Assembly: GCF_026125825.1 (NCBI RefSeq)
Contig: NZ_JAHCKK010000018.1
Coordinates: forward strand, 1-62,467
Direction of reading: 5' to 3'
DNA: 62,467 bases
From: Hydrogenophaga sp.
GTDB lineage: Bacteria > Pseudomonadota > Gammaproteobacteria > Burkholderiales > Burkholderiaceae_C
This document shows positions 9,800 to 18,213 of this stretch, piece after piece (the stretch's first letter is position 1; every line of letters starts with the position of its first letter). Made by a program: the position numbers and the translations under genes. The notes beneath the pieces are model-generated. The model was not told the origin of the DNA and made no database searches. It was given only the letters and a program-made list of their open reading frames with translations.

Positions 9800-10297
9800 T
9801 CAGAGGTGTTCGCCGCTGCGAGGCGGAAAATGCCGCTCCAGCCGGTCTTCCAGCTCGCCCACGCTCGCGCTCAGACCATTGCCCGTTTGTTCGATCACCT
9901 GTGTCAAGGCCGACTGAACCTGGTCCAGTTTTGCGTGCACCTTTTCCGACAGCGCCTGCTCGCGCGCCGTGGTGGCTTGTAGCTCGGTCTGGAGGTACTG
10001 CCGCAGTTCGGTGAAGCGCGAAGCTTCGGCCTTGTCGGCCAGCAGGCGCTGGTCGGCGGCCTCCCGGGTGATGCGGCGCACCTCCATCAGGTGCAGCGTC
10101 TGGTAGTACACCAGCGCCGCCAGAAACACCACGAGCACCAGGGCCAGCATGCCCAGCAGCACCAGTCCCATGGGCGCCTGCACCTGGGTGAAGCCGAAAT
10201 TCAGCGCGGTGGGTTGCAGGATCTGCTCGAAGTTCAGGGCCACAAAGCCCGCAATGAACAGGATGAAGAGGACCAGGAGCAGGGTGCGGAGTTTCAT
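9800..10297 (-). CDS. LapA-domain inner-membrane protein
   Basis: 165 residues from ATG 10297, chosen because AAGGAA lies about six bases upstream on the minus strand; further in-frame codons up to 10402 lack a ribosome site. Two strong membrane segments (about residues 4-22 and 42-65) separated by the FEQILQPTALNFGFTQVQAPMG loop match the LapA/DUF1049 layout. A charged, probably coiled-coil C-terminal region of about 95 residues follows. E. coli LapA helps control LPS synthesis, but this longer relative need not do the same. It lies opposite to and between hisF and hisI, splitting the his operon. Confidence 0.75.
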   Translation of the reverse strand: MKLRTLLLVLFILFIAGFVALNFEQILQPTALNFGFTQVQAPMGLVLLGMLALVLVVFLAALVYYQTLHLMEVRRITREAADQRLLADKAEASRFTELRQYLQTELQATTAREQALSEKVHAKLDQVQSALTQVIEQTGNGLSASVGELEDRLERHFPPRSGEHL

Positions 10298-10416
10298 GGT
10301 GTTCCTTGTCATGGAGGAGGGGCGGGGCGAAGTGCCCCGGACCAGTGTCTGGACCATCCTAACGGCATTCCGGCTGCCAGGGGCGTCGTGGCCGGGCCCC
10401 ATGGTAGATTCCTGCC

Positions 10417-10806
10417 ATGAATTGGCTTGATGAAGTGAAGTGGGACGCGCAAGGCCTGGTGCCTGTGATCGCGCAGGAAGCCGCCTCGGGCGACGTGTTG
10501 ATGTTCGCCTGGATGAACCGCGACGCCTTGCAGAAGACCGCGGAGTTGGGCCGCGCCGTCTACTACAGCCGTTCGCGCGAACGGCTGTGGTTCAAAGGGG
10601 AGGAGTCGGGTCACGTGCAGACCGTGCACGACATCCGCCTGGACTGCGACAACGATGTGGTGCTGCTCAAGGTCACGCAGCTGGGGCACGAACCCGGGAT
10701 CGCCTGCCACACCGGCCGCCATAGCTGCTTCTTCCAGCGCTTTGAGGCTGGCCAGTGGCAAGCCGTCGAGCCTGTGCTCAAAGACCCCGAATCGATCTAC
10801 AAGTAA
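10417..10806 (+). CDS. hisI: Phosphoribosyl-AMP cyclohydrolase HisI
   Basis: 129 residues, a zinc-dependent hydrolase that opens the purine ring of phosphoribosyl-AMP. The zinc cysteines are in [10 protein letters not shown] and [11 protein letters not shown], and the WFKGEESGH segment is a strong HisI signature. It is a separate protein here rather than fused to HisE. It needs its own promoter or read-through, because the LapA-like gene on the other strand lies between it and hisF. The promoter region would be 10298-10416. Confidence 0.96.
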   Translation: MNWLDEVKWDAQGLVPVIAQEAASGDVLMFAWMNRDALQKTAELGRAVYYSRSRERLWFKGEESGHVQTVHDIRLDCDNDVVLLKVTQLGHEPGIACHTGRHSCFFQRFEAGQWQAVEPVLKDPESIYK

Positions 10807-10812
10807 ACCGAC

Positions 10813-11193
10813 ATGTCCACCACCGATGACTTGGCGCGCCTGGCCGCCGTGATCGAAAGCCGCAAGCCGGCCAACGGGGGCGACCCCGAAAAAAGCTACG
10901 TCGCCCGCCTGTTGCACAAGGGGCCCGATACCTTCCTGAAGAAGATCGGCGAAGAAGCCACCGAGACGGTGATGGCGGCCAAGGACGCTGACCATGGCGG
11001 CGACCCCCAGAAGCTGGTCAATGAAATTGCCGATCTCTGGTTCCACTGCATGATCGCGCTGGCGCACTACAAACTGGGCCCTGCCGACGTGGTGGCTGAG
11101 CTGGTGCGCCGCGAAGGCTTGAGCGGCCTGGAGGAAAAGGCGATGCGCAAGGTGCTGCAGCGAGAAGCTGCGGACGGTCCGGAAGCTGGTTGA
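10813..11193 (+). CDS. hisE: Phosphoribosyl-ATP pyrophosphatase HisE
   Basis: 126 residues of the all-helical MazG-like fold, removing pyrophosphate from phosphoribosyl-ATP. The segments [15 protein letters not shown] and [13 protein letters not shown] carry the acidic metal-binding residues of the family. It follows hisI by six bases. The N-terminal part [17 protein letters not shown] is typical of HisE. Order hisI-hisE as two genes is normal for Betaproteobacteria. Confidence 0.95.
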   Translation: MSTTDDLARLAAVIESRKPANGGDPEKSYVARLLHKGPDTFLKKIGEEATETVMAAKDADHGGDPQKLVNEIADLWFHCMIALAHYKLGPADVVAELVRREGLSGLEEKAMRKVLQREAADGPEAG

Positions 11194-11205
11194 AAGGAGC
11201 CTGTG

Positions 11206-11595
11206 ATGAGCGACATCCTGGACGTCAAAGCGGTGGACAGTGAGAAGGCCCAGTCTCTCAAGACCGTGGGCTGGGTCAGCTACCTTTTGCACCTGATCGT
11301 GGCCGTGGCGGCGGTGTTGCCCGGTGCACAGGCCAGTCCGGTGCTGCTCATCATCGCCTTGATCATCGACCTCGTGAAAAAGGGCGATGCCGAGGGCACT
11401 TGGCAGGCAACACATTTCGCCTGGCGCATCCGCACCGTGATCTGGGCCGCCGTGCTCTACCTCGCGACCCTGCCGCTGTGGCTGTTGTTCCTGGCGCCCG
11501 GCTGGATCGCATGGTGCCTTATCTCCATCTGGTTCCTCTACCGCATCGTCAAGGGCATGGTGCGCATGAATGCCAGCCAGGCCATGCCCGACTAA
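11206..11595 (+). CDS. Small DUF4870-like membrane protein
   Basis: 129 residues counted from ATG 11206, with AAAGGAG eight bases upstream; the GTG one codon earlier is a less likely start. After a soluble N-terminus there are about three hydrophobic helices (WVSYLLHLIVAVAAVLPG, VIWAAVLYLATLPLWLLFL and the overlapping C-terminal one). The GWVSYLLHLI and YRIVKGMVRMNASQ segments resemble the DUF4870 family seen after hisE in related bacteria. No function is known. It is probably co-transcribed with hisIE and the HIT gene. Confidence 0.7.
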   Translation: MSDILDVKAVDSEKAQSLKTVGWVSYLLHLIVAVAAVLPGAQASPVLLIIALIIDLVKKGDAEGTWQATHFAWRIRTVIWAAVLYLATLPLWLLFLAPGWIAWCLISIWFLYRIVKGMVRMNASQAMPD

Positions 11596-11608
11596 CACCC
11601 CCGATCTC

Positions 11609-11971
11609 ATGAGCGCTCACGACCCGAACTGCATCTTCTGCAAGATCATTGCCGGCCAGATTCCCTCGAAAAAGGTCTATGAAGACGAGGACATCTACGT
11701 CTTTCACGACATTCACCCGTGGGCACCGGTGCATTTTCTGATGGTGCCGAAGGCGCACATCCTCTCCATGGCTCAACTGGGCCCAGAGCACGAGCGGCTG
11801 ATGGGCCGCATGATGACGCTGGCCCCTCGCCTGGCGCTGGAGCAAGGATGCAATCCATACCCCGAAGGTGGATTTCGCATCGTGTGCAACAACGGAGCCG
11901 AAGGCGGCCAGGAGGTGCACCACCTTCACGTGCATGTCATGGGGGGACCTCGACCCTGGTTGCGTGGATAA
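11609..11971 (+). CDS. HIT-family (HINT-like) nucleotide hydrolase
   Basis: 120 residues from ATG 11609. The N-terminal CIFCKIIAGQIPSKKVYEDE and the histidine triad HHLHVHVMGG (histidines at about 105, 107 and 109) place it in the HINT branch, which hydrolyses adenosine phosphoramidates. A C-x2-C pair at residues 8 and 11 may bind zinc, as in many bacterial homologues. It starts 13 bases after the DUF4870-like gene. It commonly sits between hisE and tatA in Betaproteobacteria. An in-frame start at 11570 lies in the preceding gene and is unlikely. Confidence 0.9.
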   Translation: MSAHDPNCIFCKIIAGQIPSKKVYEDEDIYVFHDIHPWAPVHFLMVPKAHILSMAQLGPEHERLMGRMMTLAPRLALEQGCNPYPEGGFRIVCNNGAEGGQEVHHLHVHVMGGPRPWLRG

Positions 11972-12030
11972 GTGCCGTCCGGCGGGCGCAGGTATTGCAT
12001 GGCCAGAGCGGCTGAACTCCCCCCGGGGCT

Positions 12031-12036
12031 TAGAAT
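12031..12036 (+). promoter_or_regulatory. Candidate -10 box for tatABC
   Basis: TAGAAT lies 51 bases before tatA in the 115-base gap after the HIT gene. No clear -35 is seen at the right distance, so the call is tentative. Confidence 0.3.
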
Positions 12037-12086
12037 CCCACGCATAGCGGTTCTCGCTTCCCTATTTCCCCTATCTGGAGTAACTC

Positions 12087-12329
12087 ATGGGTTCGTTTTC
12101 CATCTGGCACTGGTTGATCGTGCTGCTGATCGTGGTGATGGTGTTCGGCACCAAGAAGCTCAAGAACATCGGTTCTGATCTCGGCGGTGCGGTCAAGGGC
12201 TTCAAGGACGGCATCAAGGAAGGCGGCCAGACGCCCGCTGACAGCGCGGCTGCACCAGCCGGGCAGGTGTCGCAGGACACCCGCACCGACAAAAACACGA
12301 TCGACGTCGAAGCCAAGCACAAAAGCTGA
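12087..12329 (+). CDS. tatA: Sec-independent translocase subunit TatA
   Basis: 80 residues: a short periplasmic N-terminus, one membrane helix ([15 protein letters not shown]), the [23 protein letters not shown] hinge and amphipathic helix, and a polar tail. TatA forms the size-adjustable pore of the twin-arginine pathway that exports folded proteins. It heads tatABC. A likely local substrate is the Rieske protein PetA, encoded about 5 kb downstream, which carries an SRRTWL motif. Confidence 0.95.
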   Translation: MGSFSIWHWLIVLLIVVMVFGTKKLKNIGSDLGGAVKGFKDGIKEGGQTPADSAAAPAGQVSQDTRTDKNTIDVEAKHKS

Positions 12330-12422
12330 TGCTCCAGCTGCCCACAATGGGTCTGAACACCCTGGGCAGCACCCTTGCCGGGCGGACCACCCGCCCCACC
12401 TTGCCCGCAGGATGGCTGAAAC

Positions 12423-12908
12423 ATGATTGATCTGGGCATCTCCAAGCTCGCCCTCATCGGGGCGGTGGCGTTGATCGTCATCGGCCCCGAGAAGCTGCCT
12501 CGCGTCGCCCGCACCGTGGGTGCCTTGCTGGGCAAGGCGCAGCGCTACGTGTCAGACGTCAAGGCCGAGGTCAGCCGCTCCATGGAGCTTGAAGAACTGA
12601 AGAAGATGAAGGACTCGGTGACCGAGGCGGCGCGCGATGTGGAAGCCTCGGTGCAGAGCGGTGCCAGCGATTTTGAGAAATCGTGGTCGGAGGCGACTTC
12701 GGGTCTGGATGGCACGTCCACGAGCTACGGTGCCAACAGTGCCTTCGACACGCCACCCGTTTACAAACACCCCAAGAAAAACTGGCGCCTGAAGCAAAAG
12801 GCGATGCCCCAGTGGTTCAAGGCCCGCACCGGCGTGCGCACCCGCACCCAGTCGGGTGCGGCCCGCGTGGCCCGCTTCCGGCCTCGCTCCTCTTCCGCTC
12901 CCCGTTGA
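12423..12908 (+). CDS. tatB: Sec-independent translocase subunit TatB
   Basis: 161 residues with one N-terminal membrane helix ([23 protein letters not shown]), the [12 protein letters not shown] motif typical of TatB, a long amphipathic helix and a polar, basic C-terminus. TatB and TatC form the receptor for twin-arginine signal peptides. The C-terminal region after residue 115 is rich in Lys/Arg/Thr and has no recognised domain. The TGA stop shares its A with the tatC ATG, so tatC translation is likely coupled. Confidence 0.93.
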   Translation: MIDLGISKLALIGAVALIVIGPEKLPRVARTVGALLGKAQRYVSDVKAEVSRSMELEELKKMKDSVTEAARDVEASVQSGASDFEKSWSEATSGLDGTSTSYGANSAFDTPPVYKHPKKNWRLKQKAMPQWFKARTGVRTRTQSGAARVARFRPRSSSAPR

Positions 12909-13708
12909 TGTCCGATCCCAAAGATTCCACCGACGAGCTCGCCGGTTCCGAGCAGCCGTTTGTCCAGCACCTGATGGAGCTGCGCGACCGGCTCCTGTAC
13001 GGCATCATCGGTTTGGCCATCTGCATGGCCTTGCTGGCCGTCTGGCCAGGCCCGAGTGGTCTGATCGACCTGATCGCCGTGCCGATTCGTGCGCACATGC
13101 CACCCGACGCCAAATTGATCGCCGTGGGGGTGTTCTCGCCCTTCTTCGTACCGATCAAGGTGCTGGCCATGGCAGCGCTGCTGCTTTCCCTGCCCTGGTG
13201 GATGTACCAGGTGTGGGCCTTCGTGGCGCCAGGCCTCTACAGCCACGAGAAGCGGTTCGCCGTGCCCCTCATCGTGCTGGGCAGCTTCCTGGCCTACATC
13301 GGCATCGCGTTTGTGCAGTTTTTCGTGCTGGACAAGATGTTCGGCTTCATTCAGAAGTTCACGCCCGCGAGTGTGGCCGCCACGCCCGACATTGCTTCTT
13401 ACGTGGAGGCGATTCTGTCGCTGTACCTCGCCTTTGGCCTGGCGTTCCAAGTCCCGATCGTGGTGGTTCTGCTGGTCAAGATGAACATGGTGACGGTGCA
13501 GAAGCTCAAGGAGTTCCGAGGCTACTTCATCGTCGTGGCCTTCGTCATTGCGGCGGTGGTCACGCCGCCTGACGTGATCTCCCAGCTGGCGCTGGCTGTG
13601 CCCATGTGCCTGCTCTATGAGTTGGGCATCTGGGGGGCGCAGTGGTTCATCAAGGCGTCGGCCAAGACCGACGAGGAAGCCAAAGAAGAAGAAAAGCCAG
13701 CGGCTTGA
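12908..13708 (+). CDS. tatC: Sec-independent translocase subunit TatC
   Basis: 266 residues from ATG 12908. Six membrane helices are expected and visible. The cytoplasmic N-terminus contains FVQHLMELRDRLL, the conserved signal-peptide contact region, and PGLYSHEKRF and FVIAAVVTPPDVISQ are also family hallmarks. It ends with a charged tail rich in Glu and Lys. TatC recognises the twin-arginine motif. The gene ends 13 bases before the stop of a convergent protease gene. Confidence 0.96.
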   Translation: MSDPKDSTDELAGSEQPFVQHLMELRDRLLYGIIGLAICMALLAVWPGPSGLIDLIAVPIRAHMPPDAKLIAVGVFSPFFVPIKVLAMAALLLSLPWWMYQVWAFVAPGLYSHEKRFAVPLIVLGSFLAYIGIAFVQFFVLDKMFGFIQKFTPASVAATPDIASYVEAILSLYLAFGLAFQVPIVVVLLVKMNMVTVQKLKEFRGYFIVVAFVIAAVVTPPDVISQLALAVPMCLLYELGIWGAQWFIKASAKTDEEAKEEEKPAA

Positions 13709-13721
13709 ACGATCCCGCGCT

Positions 13722-14876
13722 TCAGCGTGGGGTGGCCTGCTGGCGCGGCAGATTGCGCCGTCCTGGCGTGACCTCGATCTTTGTCTTGCCTTCGCGCCGG
13801 ACCACGTCGAGCGAGGCAGGCGTGCCCGGCGATAGGTTGGCCACTGCCGACAGCAGTTGCGCGACATTGTTGACCGGGCGCCCGGCCACGGCGGTGATCA
13901 CATCACCCGGGCGGATGCCGGCCTGGGCGGCAGGCCCATTCTGCAGAACACCGCTGATGATGACGCCCGTGCCGGGCTGCATGCCGAAGTTCTCGGCGAG
14001 TTCGGGGCTCAGGTCCTGTGGCTCCACGCCGATCCAGCCGCGTGTGACCTGCCCGTCCTTCACGATGGCTTCCATCACGCTGCGGGCGGTGGAGGTGGGG
14101 ATGGCGAAACCGATGCCCATCGATCCGCCAGAGCGCGAGTAGATGGCGGTGTTGATGCCCATGAGTTGGCCGCTCACGTCCACCAGCGCACCACCCGAAT
14201 TGCCCGGGTTGATGGCGGCATCGGTCTGAATAAAGTTTTCGAAGGTGTTGATGCCGAGCTGGGTGCGACCCAGCGCGCTCACGATGCCGCTGGTGACGGT
14301 CTGCCCCACGCCAAACGGGTTGCCGATGGCCAGCACCTGGTCGCCTATCTCCAGCGCGTCGGAGTTGCCCAGCGTGATCACAGGCAGATCGGTCAGATTG
14401 ATCTTGAGGATCGCCAGATCGGTTTCGGGGTCGGTGCCGATGACCTGGGCCACGGACTTGCGGCCGTCGTTGAGGATGACCTCGATCTCATCGGCCTCCT
14501 CGATGACGTGGTTGTTGGTCAGCACATAGCCGGCGGGGCTGACAATCACCCCCGACCCCAGACCGCTCTGTTGTTGCGATGGAGCCTGGTCGCCAAAGAA
14601 GAAGCGGAACCATGGGTCGGCACTTTGCGGGTTGTTGGCAGGAGCTTTGCTGGTGTTGATGCTCACCACGGCCGGGGAAGCGGTGCGAGCGGCGGTGCGA
14701 AAATTCGCACTGCCCTCGACCGTCGCCACCGGCGTGCCAGACGGTGCCTCGAACACCGGCACCACGGCAGTCTGGCGGCCCAGCCATTGGGGCTGCAAGG
14801 TTCCCACCACGAACAACGCCGCCACAAGAACGGTAACGGTTTGGGCGAACAGGAGCCAGAGACGTTTCATGAGCAT
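13722..14876 (-). CDS. DegS-like membrane-anchored trypsin-like protease with one PDZ domain
   Basis: 384 residues from ATG 14876 (ATG 14870 is an alternative). An N-terminal hydrophobic helix at about residues 6-27 acts as an anchor or signal. The S1 protease domain has all three catalytic residues: H123 in TNNHVIEE, D153 in ETDLAILK and S227 in GNSGGALV. A single PDZ domain follows (GVIISGVLQNGPAAQAGIRPGD). One PDZ domain and an uncleaved-looking anchor make it closer to DegS/HhoB than DegP. DegS triggers the envelope stress response in E. coli; whether this one does is not shown. It is convergent to tatC. Confidence 0.9.
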   Translation of the reverse strand: MLMKRLWLLFAQTVTVLVAALFVVGTLQPQWLGRQTAVVPVFEAPSGTPVATVEGSANFRTAARTASPAVVSINTSKAPANNPQSADPWFRFFFGDQAPSQQQSGLGSGVIVSPAGYVLTNNHVIEEADEIEVILNDGRKSVAQVIGTDPETDLAILKINLTDLPVITLGNSDALEIGDQVLAIGNPFGVGQTVTSGIVSALGRTQLGINTFENFIQTDAAINPGNSGGALVDVSGQLMGINTAIYSRSGGSMGIGFAIPTSTARSVMEAIVKDGQVTRGWIGVEPQDLSPELAENFGMQPGTGVIISGVLQNGPAAQAGIRPGDVITAVAGRPVNNVAQLLSAVANLSPGTPASLDVVRREGKTKIEVTPGRRNLPRQQATPR

Positions 14877-15036
14877 GTCAGACGGGTTGAAGGGCGCGCG
14901 ACCTGGGCCGCATCCGTCGTTATTGTCCCGCATATGGGCGCGAGCGGCGACGGCTTCAAGTGGGAGGGCGACCCGGTCAGCGAGAGGTGCGGGGTGTCAA
15001 AATGGAGAGCTACGCCCTTCTACATGCTGACAGCCC

Positions 15037-15822
15037 ATGCCTCATCCGCGCACCGATTGCCCTGCGGTTTCCCGTGCCGCCCTGACCGAAGCGCTGGACA
15101 CGCTGCTGCAGCCGTCCCAATTCAAGGACTATGGGCCCAACGGCCTGCAAGTGGAGGGCCGGGCGGAGGTGCGCAAGCTGGTGAGTGGCGTGACGGCCAG
15201 CCGCGCGCTGATCGAGGCAGCCATTGCCGAAGGTGCAGATGCCATCCTTGTGCATCATGGCCTGTTCTGGCGCGGCCAGGACGGACGCGTGACTGGCTGG
15301 ATGAAGCAGCGGCTGGCGTTGCTGCTGGCGCACGATATCAACCTCCTTGCCTACCACCTTCCGCTGGATGCGCACCCCGAACTGGGCAACAACGCGCAAC
15401 TCGCACGCCAGTTGGGCGTGGCTGTGTACGCCGATGCGCGCGGCCGCTTTGGCGAGCAGGCCCTGGGCTTCATGGGTGAGCGCCGCAGCGATTCGGCCGC
15501 CACCCTGGCCGATCACGTGTCTCGTTGCCTGGGGCGCCCGGTGACATTGGTGGCCGAGCCCGATCGTCCGGTGCGCCATGTGGCGCTGTGCACGGGTGGG
15601 GCGCAGGGCTACTTCGAGGCGGCCATCGCTGCTGGGGCGGACGTGTTCATCACCGGCGAGATTTCCGAGCCGCAGGCCCATTACGCCCGTGAGTGCGGTG
15701 TTGCCTACATCGCCTGCGGGCACCATGCTTCCGAGCGGTATGGGGCGCCCGCCGTCGGTGCTCATGTGGCCACTCAGTTGGGGCTCGCCCACGTGTTCAT
15801 CGACATCGACAACCCTGCCTGA
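15037..15822 (+). CDS. Nif3-like dinuclear metal-centre protein (YbgI family)
   Basis: 261 residues. The metal ligands of the family are visible: LVHHGLFW, AYHLPLDAHPELGNN and the C-terminal YIACGHHASERYG. GTP cyclohydrolase I type 2 is a frequent automatic name, but the actual reaction of most members is unknown. E. coli YbgI is a hexamer with two metal ions per subunit. It starts divergently from the DegS-like protease, 160 bases away, and overlaps no neighbour; pdxA follows nine bases later. Confidence 0.88.
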   Translation: MPHPRTDCPAVSRAALTEALDTLLQPSQFKDYGPNGLQVEGRAEVRKLVSGVTASRALIEAAIAEGADAILVHHGLFWRGQDGRVTGWMKQRLALLLAHDINLLAYHLPLDAHPELGNNAQLARQLGVAVYADARGRFGEQALGFMGERRSDSAATLADHVSRCLGRPVTLVAEPDRPVRHVALCTGGAQGYFEAAIAAGADVFITGEISEPQAHYARECGVAYIACGHHASERYGAPAVGAHVATQLGLAHVFIDIDNPA

Positions 15823-15830
15823 GGCGCCAC

Positions 15831-16871
15831 ATGCAGCCTTTCACACGTCCTCCGCTGGTCCTCAGCATGGGTGATCCCGCAGGGATCGGGCCCGAGATCA
15901 TTGCCAAGGCCTTCCGCGAGCGGCCAGCGCTGCAGGGGCAGGTGGTGGTGGCTGGCGATGTGGGAACGATGCACCAGGCTTTGCGCGTCACTGCTGCGGA
16001 GCCCGACTCGGCCTGCCATCCCCTGATGCTGGCAGAGGTGGGGGCTTTGTCGGACTTGGACGCCGTGCCTCCCGGTTGCATGGCGGTGGCTCAGGCCTGT
16101 TCGCTGCCCCGACCGGTGATCCCAGGGCAAGTGAGCGCCGAGGCCGGGCTGGCCGCAGCTGACTGCATCCGCTGGGCCGCGCAGGCGGCCTTGTCGGGTC
16201 AGGCCCGCGCCCTGGTGACCGCGCCCATCCACAAGGAAGCGCTGTCGGCGGCGGGTGTTGACCATCCCGGCCACACCGAGATGCTGCAGGCGCTCGCGGC
16301 CGCCCATGCCGGTCTGCCAGTCTCGGCCCTGCCTGTGCGCATGATGCTCAGCTGCCCCGGGCTCAGCACCGTGCTGGTGAGCATCCACGTCTCCTTGCAG
16401 CACGCGCTCAAGGCCGTGACCCTCGACCAGGTGCTGCAGACCATCCGCATCACCGACGCGCATTTCCGTCGTGCTGGACTGGCCGCGCCGCGCATCGCCG
16501 TGGCCGGGCTGAACCCGCATGCGGGAGAGGGCGGGCTGTTCGGCCGCGAAGAGATCGAGACCATCGCACCCGCGGTGGCGCAGGCGCAGCGGGAAGGTGT
16601 GCAGACCAGCGGGCCCTATGCACCTGACACGGTGTTCATGCGCGCCCGCCAGGGAGCGTTTGACGTCGTGGTGGCGATGTACCACGACCAGGGACTCATT
16701 CCCGTCAAGCTGATGGGGCTGGAACATGGCGTCAACACCACGCTGGGCCTGCCTTTCGTGCGCACCAGCCCTGATCACGGCACGGCGTTCGATATCGCGG
16801 GTACCGGCCGCGCCAGCGCCACGAGTCTCTTGGCGGCCATCGATGCCGCCCTGGCCGCGTCGGGCGGCTAG
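15831..16871 (+). CDS. pdxA: 4-hydroxythreonine-4-phosphate dehydrogenase PdxA
   Basis: 346 residues from ATG 15831. A metal- and NAD-dependent enzyme of the DXP-dependent pyridoxal phosphate pathway. Family landmarks are LSMGDPAGIGPEIIAK at the start, VTAPIHKEAL, GHTEMLQ, AGLNPHAGEGGLFGREE, and YHDQGLIPVK with metal-ligand histidines. The partner PdxJ is not in the window. A longer frame back to 15693 lies inside the Nif3-like gene. A strong inverted repeat follows the stop. Confidence 0.96.
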   Translation: MQPFTRPPLVLSMGDPAGIGPEIIAKAFRERPALQGQVVVAGDVGTMHQALRVTAAEPDSACHPLMLAEVGALSDLDAVPPGCMAVAQACSLPRPVIPGQVSAEAGLAAADCIRWAAQAALSGQARALVTAPIHKEALSAAGVDHPGHTEMLQALAAAHAGLPVSALPVRMMLSCPGLSTVLVSIHVSLQHALKAVTLDQVLQTIRITDAHFRRAGLAAPRIAVAGLNPHAGEGGLFGREEIETIAPAVAQAQREGVQTSGPYAPDTVFMRARQGAFDVVVAMYHDQGLIPVKLMGLEHGVNTTLGLPFVRTSPDHGTAFDIAGTGRASATSLLAAIDAALAASGG

Positions 16872-16881
16872 GGCATGAAAA

Positions 16882-16911
16882 ACGCCGCAGCCCTGTTAAG
16901 GGGTGCGGCGT
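16882..16911. terminator. Bidirectional hairpin between pdxA and mscL
   Basis: The arms ACGCCGCA (16882-16889) and TGCGGCGT (16904-16911) pair perfectly, and most of the inner bases (GCCC against GGGG) also pair. It lies between two convergent genes, and on the minus strand it is followed by TTTTTCATG. It should terminate mscL and probably pdxA transcripts. Confidence 0.7.
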
Positions 16912-16930
16912 GTCTGCAGGCGCCTGGGGG

Positions 16931-17359
16931 CTACTTGCGCAGGCTGTCGCGGATCTCGCGCAGCAACGCAATGTCCTCAGGCGTTGCAGGCGGCTCGGCC
17001 GGGGCCGCAGGCGCTTCTCGCTTGAGGCGGTTGATCTGCTTGACCATGATGAAGATGATGAACGCCATGATGGTGAAGTTCAACGCCACCGTGATGAAGT
17101 TGCCGTAAGCCAGGGTCGGCACGCCTGCCGCCTTGAGGCCGGCCAGCGTGGCAGGTGTGCCTTCGGGGACTCTGCCGAGCGCCAGGTACAGGTTGGTGAA
17201 ATCCAGGCTGCCGAAAATGGCGCCCACGATGGGCATGATCACGTCGTCGACCATGGAGGTGACAATCTTGCCGAAGGCCCCGCCAATGATCACGCCCACG
17301 GCGAGATCGATCACGTTGCCCTTGACGGCAAATTCCTTGAACTCTTGCAACATGCCCAT
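16931..17359 (-). CDS. mscL: Large-conductance mechanosensitive channel MscL
   Basis: 142 residues from ATG 17359, chosen because GGAGG stands five bases upstream on the minus strand. The N-terminus [33 protein letters not shown] is the conserved pore-lining first helix with its glycine pattern, and [16 protein letters not shown] is the second helix. A coiled-coil-type C-terminal bundle ([13 protein letters not shown]) closes the protein. The channel opens under membrane tension to release solutes on osmotic downshock. Much longer in-frame readings upstream are artefacts. Confidence 0.96.
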   Translation of the reverse strand: MGMLQEFKEFAVKGNVIDLAVGVIIGGAFGKIVTSMVDDVIMPIVGAIFGSLDFTNLYLALGRVPEGTPATLAGLKAAGVPTLAYGNFITVALNFTIMAFIIFIMVKQINRLKREAPAAPAEPPATPEDIALLREIRDSLRK

Positions 17360-17514
17360 GAGGTCCTCCAGTTGGCGAGTGATTGAATTGGATGGCTGAA
17401 AGTCGAGAGGCATTCTCACACAGTCGTCCCTCGAGGCCGCCTGCATCGGGTGCTCTGGGGCAAATAGCCAAGTCCCACACCCCGACAAGCGGTAAAGCCC
17501 CTTGACTGCTCCAG

Positions 17515-17520
17515 TACAAT
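17515..17520 (+). promoter_or_regulatory. Candidate -10 box for the petABC operon
   Basis: TACAAT lies 48 bases before petA in the gap after the divergent mscL. A TTGACT is only seven bases upstream of it, so it is not a proper -35. The call is based on position and box similarity only. Confidence 0.3.
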
Positions 17521-17567
17521 GCCGGGTTGTCCCTAGTGTCCCGTCCCGACCCCATTGAAAGATCCCC

Positions 17568-18176
17568 ATGAGTGAAGCAACCGCCGGTGCGACTGTTGAT
17601 CGCAGCCGCAGAACCTGGCTGATCACCTCCTGCGCCATGGGTGGTGCTGGTGCAGCCGCCGTCGCCGTTCCCTTCGTGAGCACCTTCCAGCCCTCCGAGC
17701 GGGCCAAGGCCGCCGGTGCTGCCGTGGAAGTGGACATCTCCGGCATCCAGCCCGGCGAGAAGATCGTCGTCGAGTGGCGCGGCAAGCCGGTGTGGATCCT
17801 GCGTCGGACGCCTGAGCAGCTCGCCGCGCTCGAGACCATCGAAGGGCAACTGGCCGACCCGAATTCGGACCGCACGGCTTACCCAACGCCGGCCTACGCC
17901 AAGAACCGCCACCGCTCCATCAAGCCCGAGTTCCTCGTGACCGTGGGCATCTGCACCCACCTGGGTTGTTCGCCGGGCGACAAGCTCACCCCTGGCCCAC
18001 AGCCCTCGCTGCCCGACGATTGGAAGGGCGGCTTCCTGTGCGCCTGCCACGGCTCCACGTTCGATGTGGCCGGCCGCGTGTTCAAGAACAAGCCGGCGCC
18101 CGACAACCTGGAAGTGCCGCCGCACTACTACCTGTCCGACACCACCTTGCTGGTGGGTGAAGAGAAGCAGGCCTGA
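17568..18176 (+). CDS. petA: Rieske iron-sulfur subunit of cytochrome bc1 (PetA)
   Basis: 202 residues. The [2Fe-2S] cluster motifs are CTHLGC (129-134) and CACHGS (158-163), each giving one Cys and one His ligand, plus the disulfide cysteines. The N-terminus has SRRTWL followed by a hydrophobic helix (about residues 17-36), which is an uncleaved Tat signal-anchor as known for Rieske proteins. The protein passes electrons from ubiquinol to cytochrome c1 on the periplasmic side. It is the first gene of petABC and comes soon after tatABC. Confidence 0.97.
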   Translation: MSEATAGATVDRSRRTWLITSCAMGGAGAAAVAVPFVSTFQPSERAKAAGAAVEVDISGIQPGEKIVVEWRGKPVWILRRTPEQLAALETIEGQLADPNSDRTAYPTPAYAKNRHRSIKPEFLVTVGICTHLGCSPGDKLTPGPQPSLPDDWKGGFLCACHGSTFDVAGRVFKNKPAPDNLEVPPHYYLSDTTLLVGEEKQA

Positions 18177-18213
18177 GCGGCACTGACAGACAACGGATCA
18201 CAGAGGCATCCCC

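Noticed and set aside
17502-17520. TTGACT plus TACAAT as a petA promoter
   Set aside because: The boxes are only seven bases apart instead of about 17; only the -10 was kept, with low confidence.
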